Of a stretch of 64,000 nt of DNA, positions 37,594 to 47,900 are shown in pieces (within the stretch, counting starts at the first letter, position 1; every line of letters begins with the position of its first letter). The translations under genes and the position numbers were made by a program. The notes beneath the pieces are model-generated. The model did not search any database. It was not told the origin of the DNA and saw only the letters and a list, made by a program, of their open reading frames with translations. Location: contig CANLCJ010000004.1 in the NCBI GenBank assembly GCA_947489085.1, forward strand, positions 82,317-146,316, in the 5' to 3' direction. The DNA is from an uncultured Flavobacteriaceae bacterium. Its GTDB lineage: Bacteria > Bacteroidota > Bacteroidia > Flavobacteriales > Flavobacteriaceae.

Positions 37594-37860
37594 ATTTAAA
37601 TATATATTTTAGTTAGTTTCTCTAAATTTCAAAACACGCTAATATACGACTTTCGATAGCTGTAATTGTGCGTGTTTTTCGTGTTTTTAGAACAATTTAT
37701 TAACAATTTTTAGCCCTACTTTAGTTAATAAGTATACAATACCGCATTTTGATTTTCTATTTTTTTTTCCTCAATTAGCATAACTATTACATTTTAGGGT
37801 ATAGTTTTTGCTCTTCGTAAAATGTTTTAGTATTTTTAATGCAGAAAGGAAAAGAACAAT

Positions 37861-40410
37861 ATGGATGATAATTTTTCTCCCAGAGTAAAAGATGTAATAG
37901 CATACAGCAAAGAGGAAGCTCTACGTCTGGGACACGATTTTATAGGTACCGAGCATTTAATGCTTGGGCTTTTAAGAGATGGCAATGGTAAAGCAATAGA
38001 TATATTAAGTGCTTTGAGTATAGATTTAAACCATTTAAGACGCAAAGTAGAAATATTAAGCCCCGCAAACCCAAATATAAGTATCGCTTCTAACCAGAAG
38101 AAAAACTTACATTTAACACGGCAAGCAGAGCGCGCTCTAAAAACTACGTTTTTAGAAGCTAAACTATTTCAAAGTACTTCTATAAACACAGCGCATTTGT
38201 TATTGTGCATTCTTAGAAACGAAAACGACCCCACAACTAAGCTACTTAATAAACTTAAGGTAGACTACGATAATGTTAAAGAACAATTCAAGCAAATGAT
38301 TACAAACGAAAACGATTATATAGAACCTAAGGCCGAGTCGTTTCAAGACGATGATGGTAATTTAGGAGAAGAGCCTCAAAAAGATAATATTTTTAATGCA
38401 CCTTCTGGTAAATCTAACAAGAAATCTAAAACACCTGTGTTAGATAATTTTGGACGCGATTTAACAGCTTTTGCAGAGGAAGGAAAACTAGATCCTGTAG
38501 TAGGCAGAGAAGAAGAAATACAACGTGTTTCTCAAATTTTAAGCAGACGAAAGAAAAACAACCCGTTACTTATAGGTGAGCCCGGTGTTGGTAAATCTGC
38601 CATTGCAGAAGGTTTAGCACTTCGTATCGTAAAACGAAAAGTATCTCGTATTCTATTCAACAAACGTGTTGTTACACTAGATTTGGCTAGCTTAGTTGCT
38701 GGCACCAAATACAGAGGACAGTTTGAAGAACGTATGAAAGCTGTAATGAATGAGCTTGAAAAAAATGACGATGTTATTTTATTTATAGATGAAATTCACA
38801 CTATTGTTGGTGCTGGTGGTGCTACAGGAAGTTTAGATGCTTCTAACATGTTTAAGCCTGCCCTTGCAAGAGGAGAAATTCAATGTATAGGTGCTACAAC
38901 CCTAGACGAATACAGACAATACATCGAAAAAGATGGTGCCTTAGAGCGTCGTTTCCAAAAAGTAATTGTACAACCTACTACTGTTGAAGAAACCATCGAG
39001 ATTCTTCATAATATTAAAGGGAAGTATGAGGAACACCATAATGTAGATTTTACTCCAGAAGCTATCGAGGCTTGTGTAAAATTAACCAACCGTTACATGA
39101 CGGATCGTTTTTTACCAGACAAAGCTATCGATGCTTTAGACGAAGCTGGATCTCGCGTACACATCACCAATATAGATGTACCACAACAAATACTTGAATT
39201 AGAGAAAAAACTAGAGCAAGTAAGAGAAACCAAAAACTCTGTTGTTAAAAAACAAAAATACGAAGAAGCTGCTAAGCTAAGAGATGATGAAAAACGCTTA
39301 GAGAAAGATCTTGCCATAGCCCAAGAGAAATGGGAAGAAGAAACAAAGTTACATCGTGAAGTTGTAACAGAAGACAATGTGGCAGATGTTGTATCTATGA
39401 TGACGGGGATACCTGTAAATAGAATTGCGCAAACAGAAATTAACAAATTAGCAGAACTGCCCGACTTAATTAAGGGTAAAGTTATTGGCCAAGACGAAGC
39501 TGTAGCAAAAGTTGTTAAAGCCATTCAAAGAAACAGAGCAGGATTAAAAGACCCCAACAAACCAATTGGGTCGTTTATTTTCTTAGGCCAAACAGGTGTT
39601 GGTAAAACACAATTAGCCAAGGTACTATCCCGACAGTTATTTGATAGTGAAGATTCTCTTATTAGAATTGACATGAGTGAATACATGGAAAAATTTGCGA
39701 TTTCTAGGCTCGTTGGTGCACCTCCAGGATATGTTGGTTACGAAGAAGGCGGACAATTAACCGAAAAAGTACGCCGTAAACCTTATTCTGTAATTCTTTT
39801 AGATGAAATTGAAAAAGCGCATCCTGATGTTTTTAATATGCTGCTTCAAGTATTAGACGATGGGCATTTAACAGACAGTTTAGGTCGTAAAATTGATTTT
39901 AGAAACACCATTATTATTATGACTTCTAATATTGGTGCCAGAAAATTAAAAGACTTTGGTACTGGTATTGGTTTTGGTACAGCATCTCAAAAAGCTCAGG
40001 AAGATGCCAACGCACAAAAAGTGATTGAAAATGCACTTAAAAAGTCGTTTGCACCAGAATTTCTAAATAGAATTGATGACGTTGTTGTATTCAATCCGCT
40101 TGAAAAAGAAGACATCAATAAGATTATAGATATCGAACTTGAAAAGCTGTTATTAAGAATTAAAGGCCTAGGTTACGAGTTAGATTTAACGGACCAAGCC
40201 AAGGAGTATATTGCCGATAAAGGTTTCGATAAACAATATGGTGCCAGACCGCTTAAACGTGCTATCCAAAAGTATATCGAAGATGCTTTAGCAGAACAAA
40301 TTGTATCTTCTAACCTTTCTGAAGGCGATAAAATTATTATTGATCTCGATGATAAAACTGAAGAGTTAGACATTGAAATTGAAAAAGCAGAAAAGCCTGC
40401 CGAGTCTTAG
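37861..40410 (+). CDS. clpC: ClpC-type ATP-dependent protease ATPase subunit
   Basis: An 849-residue Hsp100 protein. Two Clp N-repeats (about 5-145) precede AAA+ domain 1 with Walker A GEPGVGKSAIAEG and Walker B VILFIDEIHTIVG. The middle domain with a UVR-like motif (KYEEAAKLRDDEKRLEKDL) marks the ClpC rather than ClpB or ClpA type. AAA+ domain 2 has GQTGVGKTQLAK and SVILLDEIEKAHPDV. It unfolds substrates for ClpP and may use McsB or MecA-like adaptors, none of which is visible here. The leader has AGAAAGGAAAAG just upstream, an unusually purine-rich ribosome-binding stretch for this genome. A strong terminator follows. Confidence 0.95.
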   Translation: MDDNFSPRVKDVIAYSKEEALRLGHDFIGTEHLMLGLLRDGNGKAIDILSALSIDLNHLRRKVEILSPANPNISIASNQKKNLHLTRQAERALKTTFLEAKLFQSTSINTAHLLLCILRNENDPTTKLLNKLKVDYDNVKEQFKQMITNENDYIEPKAESFQDDDGNLGEEPQKDNIFNAPSGKSNKKSKTPVLDNFGRDLTAFAEEGKLDPVVGREEEIQRVSQILSRRKKNNPLLIGEPGVGKSAIAEGLALRIVKRKVSRILFNKRVVTLDLASLVAGTKYRGQFEERMKAVMNELEKNDDVILFIDEIHTIVGAGGATGSLDASNMFKPALARGEIQCIGATTLDEYRQYIEKDGALERRFQKVIVQPTTVEETIEILHNIKGKYEEHHNVDFTPEAIEACVKLTNRYMTDRFLPDKAIDALDEAGSRVHITNIDVPQQILELEKKLEQVRETKNSVVKKQKYEEAAKLRDDEKRLEKDLAIAQEKWEEETKLHREVVTEDNVADVVSMMTGIPVNRIAQTEINKLAELPDLIKGKVIGQDEAVAKVVKAIQRNRAGLKDPNKPIGSFIFLGQTGVGKTQLAKVLSRQLFDSEDSLIRIDMSEYMEKFAISRLVGAPPGYVGYEEGGQLTEKVRRKPYSVILLDEIEKAHPDVFNMLLQVLDDGHLTDSLGRKIDFRNTIIIMTSNIGARKLKDFGTGIGFGTASQKAQEDANAQKVIENALKKSFAPEFLNRIDDVVVFNPLEKEDINKIIDIELEKLLLRIKGLGYELDLTDQAKEYIADKGFDKQYGARPLKRAIQKYIEDALAEQIVSSNLSEGDKIIIDLDDKTEELDIEIEKAEKPAES

Positions 40411-40430
40411 AACTAGAAAATCATTATATA

Positions 40431-40470
40431 AAAAAATCCCGATTACAATTAAAGTATATCGGGATTTTTT
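40431..40470. terminator. Bidirectional terminator after clpC
   Basis: A perfect 13-bp stem with arms aaaaaatcccgat and atcgggatttttt flanks a 14-base loop. It lies 20 bases after clpC and serves the convergent lipoprotein gene as well. Confidence 0.85.
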
Positions 40471-40532
40471 ATGACTATATGTTACCTGAAATCAAGCTAT
40501 AAGATTTATAAAACAATTATAGAAACTTGATA

Positions 40533-41462
40533 TTAATACGAAACATCAAAACTACCCTCTGTTATTTCGAATACAGGATTATCTCCTGGCAAAATGGAGG
40601 TTGCAGAAAAACTAAATGTTCCTGCAATACGCCTATTAGCTGTATCATGTTGTGTTATAGTTAGCGCACCTTCTCCCAAATTCGAATTGGTAAAAGACAC
40701 ATTATATTGTGCTATAGGAGGAGAAAAACCACCCAGCTCATAATCGCCAGGTACTATATTAGATTCTACAGTAATACCAATAGTTTCCATGTTACTTTTT
40801 GTGGCTACAATGCTAATATTAGACAAACCTGCCAATTCCAATAAAGTTGCATTTACAGATTCTTGATTAAAGGCAACACCATCTACATTTGCAGAAAACA
40901 TATTTCTAGCATCTCCAGTAACCAAACCAGCTCCAAAAGAAACATTACTAAACACGCCGTTGGTTAACGCTACTGTTGGTGCTTCTGGATCTGGATTAGT
41001 CCCTACAAAAGAAAATGTTCCAGATAGAGTTTGATTTTCTTGGTCGATTTCTGTTATTACGACTTCTCCTTGAGGTGTTACAAAATCTGTAGCCGCAATC
41101 CATGTTTGTCCACTCCCATCTAAACTTGTAACGTAAGATGCGCTATTAACTTCCACTTGATTTTGAGTTACACCTAATTGATATGTTCCTGGAGCATTAC
41201 CAATTACTGTTATGGTTACAACTTCTCCTGTACTTGTTCTAATGCCTGTAATATTTATAGCATTGTCGATAACTGTTGCTACAGGGGTATCTGCTATAAA
41301 ACTTTCACCATCTATAGTTACAGAGAAAGAGGCCGTTCCTGTTGGTTCTGGAAACATTTCGCTTACAGGTGCTGTTAGAGTACCTTCTTCAAATTCTTCA
41401 ATATTACAAGATGCTATAGAGAAAAGCGCCAAAAAAGATCCTAAATATTTAAAAAATTTCAT
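40533..41462 (-). CDS. Lipoprotein with two tandem DUF6252-like domains
   Basis: A 309-residue predicted lipoprotein, starting MKFFKYLGSFLALFSIASC with the lipobox IASC. The mature region contains two diverged copies of the same domain (about 45-170 and 185-309). Each copy begins F-S-(V/A)-x-(I/V)-D-G (FSVTIDGESF, FSANVDGVAF), contains a PGTYQLG or PGDYELGG loop, and ends with a GTFSF strand and a final beta element (TNGVFSNVSF, TEGSFDVSY). This pattern fits DUF6252, a Bacteroidota beta-sandwich of unknown function. The ATG at 41462 gives the proper signal peptide; an earlier ATG adds eight residues. It is likely at the outer membrane. Confidence 0.75.
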   Translation of the reverse strand: MKFFKYLGSFLALFSIASCNIEEFEEGTLTAPVSEMFPEPTGTASFSVTIDGESFIADTPVATVIDNAINITGIRTSTGEVVTITVIGNAPGTYQLGVTQNQVEVNSASYVTSLDGSGQTWIAATDFVTPQGEVVITEIDQENQTLSGTFSFVGTNPDPEAPTVALTNGVFSNVSFGAGLVTGDARNMFSANVDGVAFNQESVNATLLELAGLSNISIVATKSNMETIGITVESNIVPGDYELGGFSPPIAQYNVSFTNSNLGEGALTITQHDTANRRIAGTFSFSATSILPGDNPVFEITEGSFDVSY

Positions 41463-41560
41463 ATGTCGTTGTTTAATGTTACGCAAACATAATAATTAAT
41501 ATGCTTTGGCACTCTAATTATTGTATGTGTTGCTATTATTTTTTATGAGTTATAATCACT

Positions 41561-42964
41561 TTAGTCGTCGGATTGCTCATTTTTATCTTGTCTAGGTACC
41601 CTCAGTAATAAGAGTATACCCAATACAAAAAACACTACTAAGAATAGTATAGCATTACGCATACTACCCGTTTTTTGGTCTATAGTACCATATATAATCA
41701 TACCAATAACAATTCCTATTTTTTCGGCAACATCGTAAAAACTAAAATATGAGGTTGTATCTTCGGTGTCGGGCAAAAATTTAGAATACGTAGATCTCGC
41801 TAAAGATTGCACACCACCCATAACTAATCCTACCAAACTTGCCGCAATGTAAAACGATAGTGGAGTTACCATAAAATAAGCATACACACATAAAACCACC
41901 CATAAAATATTTATAATAATTAGCGTTTTTATATTTCCTATTTTACTAGAAGTTTTAGACGTGATGTAAGCACCTAAAATTGCCACAAGTTGTATTACTA
42001 AAATACTGGTAATAAGCCCAGTTGTTTTAGCGTCTTTACCACCCCATGCAATTTCCTCTTCTCCAAAATAGACAGCAACTAACATTATTGTTTGTACCGC
42101 CATGCTAAATACAAAAAAGGCTGTAAGATACCGTTTTAACCTAAGGTTTTGCAACAGGTCTTGCCATACTTTTCGTAATTCTTTAAAACCGTTAAATAGG
42201 ATTGAAACTGTTGCATTTTTCCCTTTGGAATGCCCTTTGGGCAACCAATAAAAAGAATATTGGCTAAATAGCGCCCACCATACACCAACGGTTATAAAAG
42301 CATAACGCATAGCTTCTATAGAGGCTTTTTCTTTTACTGTTTTTAAAGCTTCTTCTATTTCTAAAGCCGTACCATTATCTATAATATCTTGAGAAATAGT
42401 TAAATCGAATCCCACAACGCCAGGAAACATAACCATAATTAAATTGATAATAAGTAAAAATACACTACCGATATACCCCCATGAAAATCCTTTTGCACTT
42501 ATGCTGTCTTGTTGTTCTGGATAAGCTATATCTGGCAAATACGAATTATAAAATACTAAACTGCCCCAATAACCAATAAGCCCCATAAAATAAAACAAAA
42601 GGCTTTGGTGTATTTTTTCTGGAGTTATCTCGAACCAATATAAACCAATACAACCAGCACTACCTAAGTAACAAAAAAACTTCAAAAACGTTTTTTTATT
42701 CCCCACGTAATCTGCAATACCAGACAGTAAAGGAGATAAAAATGCTACTACTAAAAATGTAAATGCTGTTACAAAAGTAATAAGTGCTGTGCTTTTAAAC
42801 TCGATACCAAAAGCAGTAACCCGCTTTATGTCTGTTAAAAACAGTGCAGAATAAAAAATAGGAAAAATTGAAGAGGCTATTGTTAGGCTGTAAACAGAAT
42901 TAGCCCAATCGTAAAACGCCCAAGCATTTAATAACTTTTTACTCCCTTTTTTGAGTGATTCCAT
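41561..42964 (-). CDS. MFS transporter of the UMF1/Atg22-like family
   Basis: A 467-residue membrane protein with about 12 predicted helices. It has the family opening LNAWAFYDWANSVYSLTIAS, the loop LSGIADYVGNKKTFLKFFCY and the later segment MGGVQSLARSTYSKFLPDTED, all signatures of the UMF1 transporters related to yeast Atg22 (vacuolar amino-acid efflux). Substrate unknown. Its start codon lies only six bases beyond the stem of the terminator of the upstream M48 gene, so its expression would need read-through or a leaderless transcript. Confidence 0.88.
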   Translation of the reverse strand: MESLKKGSKKLLNAWAFYDWANSVYSLTIASSIFPIFYSALFLTDIKRVTAFGIEFKSTALITFVTAFTFLVVAFLSPLLSGIADYVGNKKTFLKFFCYLGSAGCIGLYWFEITPEKIHQSLLFYFMGLIGYWGSLVFYNSYLPDIAYPEQQDSISAKGFSWGYIGSVFLLIINLIMVMFPGVVGFDLTISQDIIDNGTALEIEEALKTVKEKASIEAMRYAFITVGVWWALFSQYSFYWLPKGHSKGKNATVSILFNGFKELRKVWQDLLQNLRLKRYLTAFFVFSMAVQTIMLVAVYFGEEEIAWGGKDAKTTGLITSILVIQLVAILGAYITSKTSSKIGNIKTLIIINILWVVLCVYAYFMVTPLSFYIAASLVGLVMGGVQSLARSTYSKFLPDTEDTTSYFSFYDVAEKIGIVIGMIIYGTIDQKTGSMRNAILFLVVFFVLGILLLLRVPRQDKNEQSDD

Positions 42965-42994
42965 AAAAAAAGCGACCCTTTTAATACGGTCGCT
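42965..42994 (-). terminator. Terminator-like hairpin ending at the UMF1 start codon
   Basis: On the minus strand, agcgacc (42994-42988) pairs with ggtcgct (42977-42971), and a run of seven T (42971-42965) follows, directly before the ATG at 42964. It looks like the terminator of the M48 gene but occupies the leader of the next gene. Confidence 0.8.
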
Positions 42995-43029
42995 CTAAAT
43001 GTAAACAAATATTTTTTTGCTGTATAATT

Positions 43030-43845
43030 TTATCTAAAAGATGTTACTCCAAACTTTCTCGCCTCTGCCTTAGCTCCAGGAGCCCATTTTGTTAAATTGG
43101 CAATCCTTGTATCGTTAGAAGGGTGTGTACTCATAAATTCTGGTGGTGCTTGTCCACCACTGTTAGCCTTCATTCGTTGCCATAATTGTGCAGCCTCATC
43201 TGGGTTGTATCCTGCAATAGCCATTAAAAGTATACCTATATTATCTGCTTCGGTTTCGTGACTTCTACTAAATGGCAGCATTACACCAACTTGAGAGCCT
43301 ATCCCATAAGCTTGATTAAACAATCCTCTTTTTTGTTCGTCTTGAATAACAACATTTCCTGCCACTGCTCCAAGTTGTTGCACCATTCCCGCACTCATAC
43401 GCTGTTGTCCATGGTTTGCAAGTGCGTGTGCCACCTCATGCCCCATTATAGCAGCTACGCCTGTTTCGTTTTGTGCTATTGGCAAAATACCTGTATAAAA
43501 CACGATTTTACCACCTGGCATACACCAAGCGTTTACTGTTTCGTCGTTAACTAAATTGTATTCCCATTTGTAATTTTTTAAATAGCCTTGATTGCCATTA
43601 GCATCTAAATAGCGCTCGGCTGCTACGGCAATGCGTTGTCCTACGCGCTTTATCATTTCTGCATCTTTAGTACCAGTAATTACTTTATTTTCTCCTAAAA
43701 ACTGATTGTATTGCGCGAAAGAGGTTGGGAATAATTGCGTGTTAGGCACAAAAGCAATCGTTTTTTTTCCTGTAAATGGATTAGTTGCACAAGCTATTAA
43801 AAGTGTTAATACTAACGTACTATAGATAATCGTTTTTAGTTTCAT
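43030..43845 (-). CDS. M48-family metallopeptidase lipoprotein
   Basis: A 271-residue zinc peptidase. A lipoprotein leader (LIACATNPFTGKK) is followed by the catalytic motif HEVAHALANH (HExxH) around residue 138 and the downstream third zinc ligand in SHETEADNIGILLM. The N-terminal part VPNTQLFPTSFAQYNQFL is typical of BepA/LoiP-like periplasmic proteases that act in outer membrane protein quality control. The C-terminal STHPSNDTRIANL is also family-typical. No TPR domain is fused, so it is closest to the LoiP/YggG type. Its terminator abuts the next gene. Confidence 0.92.
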   Translation of the reverse strand: MKLKTIIYSTLVLTLLIACATNPFTGKKTIAFVPNTQLFPTSFAQYNQFLGENKVITGTKDAEMIKRVGQRIAVAAERYLDANGNQGYLKNYKWEYNLVNDETVNAWCMPGGKIVFYTGILPIAQNETGVAAIMGHEVAHALANHGQQRMSAGMVQQLGAVAGNVVIQDEQKRGLFNQAYGIGSQVGVMLPFSRSHETEADNIGILLMAIAGYNPDEAAQLWQRMKANSGGQAPPEFMSTHPSNDTRIANLTKWAPGAKAEARKFGVTSFR

Positions 43846-44056
43846 AATAATATTAGGATTTAGTTTTGTACAAAACGGTCTTTACATATTGTAAGACACA
43901 TTAAAGTATTTTGCGTCACTCAAAAAAAATTCGAGTTACAAATTTAACATAGTTTTATTAATTTTTTGAGCATTTACAAGACTTTGTTTAACTTATATAC
44001 CTGCAAAATGTTATGATTGTTACGGTTCATCGACTTAATATTTGAAAATATAATCT

Positions 44057-44545
44057 ATGAATATGTATAAATTATTGGTATTAATATCGTTAACCCTGTT
44101 GTTTAACTGTAATTCTAATGCGCAAAAAACTAAAACAGATAAGGAAGAAGTTGTTTATAAAGTTACAAAAACAGATGAAGAATGGAAAGCTTCTTTGACT
44201 GATATGGAATACTACGTGTTACGAAAAGCTGGTACAGAACGCCCTTTTTCTAGCCCCTTAAATAAGAATTATAAAGATGGGGTTTTTGTTTGTAAAGGTT
44301 GCGACACGCCTTTATTTAAAAGTGAAAGTAAATTTAATTCTGGCACGGGTTGGCCTAGTTTCGATAAAGAAATAAAAGGTAATGTTGCCTACTCTACCGA
44401 TTATAATTTAGGGTATGCAAGAACAGAGGAACATTGTGCTACTTGTGGCGGACATCTTGGTCATGTTTTTAATGATGGCCCTCAACCCACGGGTAAAAGA
44501 CATTGCATTAATGGCGTGTCTTTAAAATTTATCCCTAAAACATAA
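44057..44545 (+). CDS. msrB: Peptide-methionine (R)-S-oxide reductase
   Basis: A 162-residue MsrB with a lipoprotein-like leader (LTLLFNCNSNAQ), so it probably acts in the periplasm. The zinc-binding CxxC pairs are CKGCDTPLF and CATCGGHLGH. The catalytic region ends RHCINGVSLKF with Cys as the nucleophile (a Cys, not Sec, enzyme). The typical FNSGTGWPSFDKEI substrate loop is present. It reduces methionine-R-sulfoxide in proteins using thioredoxin, and is relevant to repair of oxidised envelope proteins. It is monocistronic with its own terminator. Confidence 0.95.
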   Translation: MNMYKLLVLISLTLLFNCNSNAQKTKTDKEEVVYKVTKTDEEWKASLTDMEYYVLRKAGTERPFSSPLNKNYKDGVFVCKGCDTPLFKSESKFNSGTGWPSFDKEIKGNVAYSTDYNLGYARTEEHCATCGGHLGHVFNDGPQPTGKRHCINGVSLKFIPKT

Positions 44546-44602
44546 TTAAAGTAAGAGCCCAAGCAGTGTTTATAAATTTTTTAAGTTTATGCATTGCTTT
44601 TT

Positions 44603-44640
44603 AAAAAACCAAGATAACCTATGCTATCTTGGCTTTTTTT
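44603..44640 (+). terminator. Terminator of msrB
   Basis: The stem ccaagata / tatcttgg (8 bp) with an eight-base loop is flanked by an A-run and followed by ctttttttt; 63 bases after the msrB stop. Confidence 0.8.
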
Positions 44641-44765
44641 GCTTTAAACTGCATTTTTAGAAGTAGATATTTCCTTTAAAAAATTAGAAAATCCAAAACA
44701 CACGTCTTTTTAGCCTAACGCTTGTTTTAATGTTATTATCAAAATAGTATTTTAAGCTGGTAATT

Positions 44766-44855
44766 GCGTTAGGGATTGCAGTGTAAAGCCCACAGCGAGG
44801 TACGAGCGCGGACTTGCAACGTAAAGCCCGACCCGACCTTAGAAGGGTAACGCCC
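44766..44855 (+). repeat. Dispersed flavobacterial-type repeat, copy B
   Basis: It begins gcgttagggattgcagtg and ends aaagcccgacccgacc...gaagggtaacgccc, matching the end blocks of copy A at 25664-25795. The internal part differs (ccacagcgaggtacgagcgc) and lacks copy A's long hairpin. The outermost GCGTTA and TAACGC are inverted repeats of each other. Confidence 0.6.
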
Positions 44856-44952
44856 ATATTTTAAAATACCGCGCATTTAAAGTTGTTTAAAACCTAGTGA
44901 ACAACTCTGCTTTTTAGAAGGTGTATATTGATTAAAATTCAGTAAAAAAAAG

Positions 44953-44960
44953 TAAATTTG
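44953..44960 (+). promoter_or_regulatory. -7 element of the purL promoter
   Basis: TAAATTTG matches TAnnTTTG, with a partial -33 box (ATTG at 44927-44930) at 22-base spacing. The ATG is 25 bases downstream. Confidence 0.5.
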
Positions 44961-44985
44961 CCCTTTTAAACTCAAACCATATATA

Positions 44986-47900
44986 ATGATTCATTTCTTT
45001 GGAAACGCAGACAGCAAAATCTTTGCTGTTCAAACCACAAAAGAATTATCTGCAGAAACTATTTCTAAACTTTCATGGCTTTTTGGCAACTTACCAAAAC
45101 TAAACGTTACACAGTTAGACGCTGTGTTTGTTGGGCCTCGTGCTGCTATGATTACGCCTTGGAGTACTAATGCTGTAGAGATTACCCAAAATATGGGGAT
45201 ACTGGACATTATTAGAATTGAAGAGTTTAAAGCTGTAGCTAAAGATTTTTCTGATTTCGACCCTATGATTTCTGAAAAATTTGAGGGCTTATACCAAGAG
45301 AGCTTTACTATTGCTATTACGCCAGAGCCTATTTTAAATATTGAAGATATTGCGGCTTACAACCTTAAAGAAGGCCTATCGCTAAGTGATGAGGAAGTGA
45401 CGTATTTGGAGGGAGTGTCTAAAAAAATTGGACGTCCTTTAACAGACTCTGAAGTTTTTGGATTTTCTCAGGTTAATAGCGAACATTGCCGCCATAAAAT
45501 TTTTAATGGCACTTTTGTTATTGATGGTAAAGAGAAACCGTCTTCTTTATTTAAGTTGATAAAAGAAACGTCGAAACAAAACCCTAATACTATTGTTTCG
45601 GCTTATAAAGATAATGTGGCTTTTATTAAAGGGCCTAGAGTAGAACAATTTGCACCTTCACGTGCAGATGTTCCAGATTTTTACACCACTAAAGCTTACG
45701 ATGCTGTAATTTCTTTAAAAGCAGAAACACACAACTTCCCCACTACTGTAGAACCTTTTAATGGGGCAGCTACAGGTTCTGGTGGCGAAATTAGAGATAG
45801 ACTTGCTGGTGGTAAGGGCTCTTTACCGCTTGCTGGTACTGCGGTTTACATGACGTCTTATTCCCGTTTAGAAGCAAACAGACCTTGGGAAAAAGGAGTT
45901 GCGGAACGTGAGTGGTTGTACCAAACGCCAATGGATATTTTAATTAAGGCTTCTAACGGCGCTTCAGACTTTGGTAATAAATTTGGGCAACCTCTAATTT
46001 GTGGCTCTGTATTAACGTTTGAACACGAAGAAGAAGCTAGAAAATTAGGCTTCGATAAAGTAATTATGCAAGCTGGTGGTATTGGTTATGGCAAACAAGA
46101 CCAAGCTTTAAAAGATACACCTAAAACTGGAGACAAAATAGTAATATTAGGTGGCGAGAATTACCGTATTGGTATGGGTGGTGCTGCGGTATCTTCTGCA
46201 GATACTGGTGCTTTTGCCTCTGGTATAGAATTAAACGCTGTACAGCGCTCCAATCCAGAAATGCAAAAACGCGCGGCAAATGCTGTACGAGGTATGGTAG
46301 AGAGCGATGAGAATTTTATTGTATCCATACACGATCATGGTGCTGGCGGACACTTAAACTGCTTGTCTGAACTTGTTGAGGATACTGGTGGTAAAATAGA
46401 TTTAGACGCACTGCCTGTTGGCGACCCTACTTTGTCTGATAAAGAGATTATTGGCAACGAGTCTCAAGAACGTATGGGGCTTGTTATTGGCGAGCAACAT
46501 ATTGAAACTTTAAATAAAATAGCAGATCGAGAGCGTTCTCCAATGTATACTGTTGGAGATGTTACGGGAGACGATCGTTTTACATTCCAATCTAAAACTA
46601 AAGGCAACACGCCTATGGATTTGGCTATGGAAGATATGTTTGGTAGTTCGCCTAAAACTGTAATGACAGATGTTACTGTAAAACGTAACTATGCAGACTT
46701 AGCATACCAAAAGGATAAGTTTAAAGCCTATTTAGAGCAAGTGTTGCAACTAGAGGCTGTAGCCTGTAAAGACTGGCTTACTAATAAAGTAGACAGATGC
46801 GTTGGCGGTAAAGTGGCCAAGCAACAATGTGTTGGAACATTACAATTGCCGCTTAACAATGTAGGCGTTATGGCCTTGGACTTTAAAGGAAAAGAAGGCA
46901 TTGCCACTTCTATAGGACACGCTCCTATTTCGGGATTAATCGATCCTGTTGCTGGAAGTAGGAATGCTATAACAGAAGCACTAACCAACATTGTTTGGGC
47001 ACCTTTAAAAGAAGGCTTACAATCTGTGTCTTTATCTGCCAACTGGATGTGGCCTTGTAAAAATGAAGGTGAAGATGCGCGTTTATACGAGGCTGTAGAA
47101 GCTGTTTCGAAATTCTCTATAGATTTAGGAATTAATGTGCCTACAGGGAAGGATTCGCTTTCTATGAAGCAAAAATACCCCAATGAAGATGTTATTTCTC
47201 CTGGAACCGTAATTATATCTGCCGCAGCTAACTGTAATGCTATTTCTAAAGTTATAGAACCTGTATTTTCTAAAAACGGGGGCGATATTTATTATATAAA
47301 CATATCTCAAGACACGTTTAAACTTGGAGGCAGTTCTTTTGCCCAAATTCTACATAAAATTGGTAACGATGCGCCTAATGTAAAAAGCGCTACTTACGTT
47401 AAAACAGTATTTAATACATTACAAGAACTCATTGCAAACCAGAGCATTGTTGCTGGGCACGATGTGGCTTCTGGTGGATTAATTACAACACTCTTAGAAC
47501 TTTGTTTTGCCGATACAAATTTAGGGGCTGCTTTAAACCTTACAGCACTTAACGAAACAGATAGTATTAAGCTTTTATTTGCTGAAAATGCAGGTGTTGT
47601 ATTCCAAGCCAAAAATGCTTCGGTAGAAGCTGTTCTTAAAGCTGCTAATATCGATTTTGTAAATATTGGTAAAGTTACTCAAGGTAATACCTTAGAAATT
47701 ACAAACGCTACAGAAACGCTGCATTTAAATATTTCTGAGCTAAGAGATGTTTGGTACAAAACATCTTTCTTGCTAGACCAGAAACAGACCGCTAATAATC
47801 TGGCTCAGGCGCGCTTTGATAATTACAAGCAGCAAGCGTTACAATATACTTTCCCTAAACAGTTTACAGGACACTACCCAAACCTAACTGGAGCACGCCC

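Larger units (their letters stand above)
44546..44985. other. Intergenic region with terminator, dispersed repeat and purL promoter
   Basis: This 440-base gap holds the msrB terminator (44609-44640), the second copy of the dispersed repeat (44766-44855) and a TAAATTTG -7 box for purL (44953-44960). No gene is seen. Confidence 0.6.

Noticed and set aside
43258..43554. 98-codon plus-strand frame inside the M48 gene
   Set aside because: Antisense shadow of a well-supported peptidase gene.
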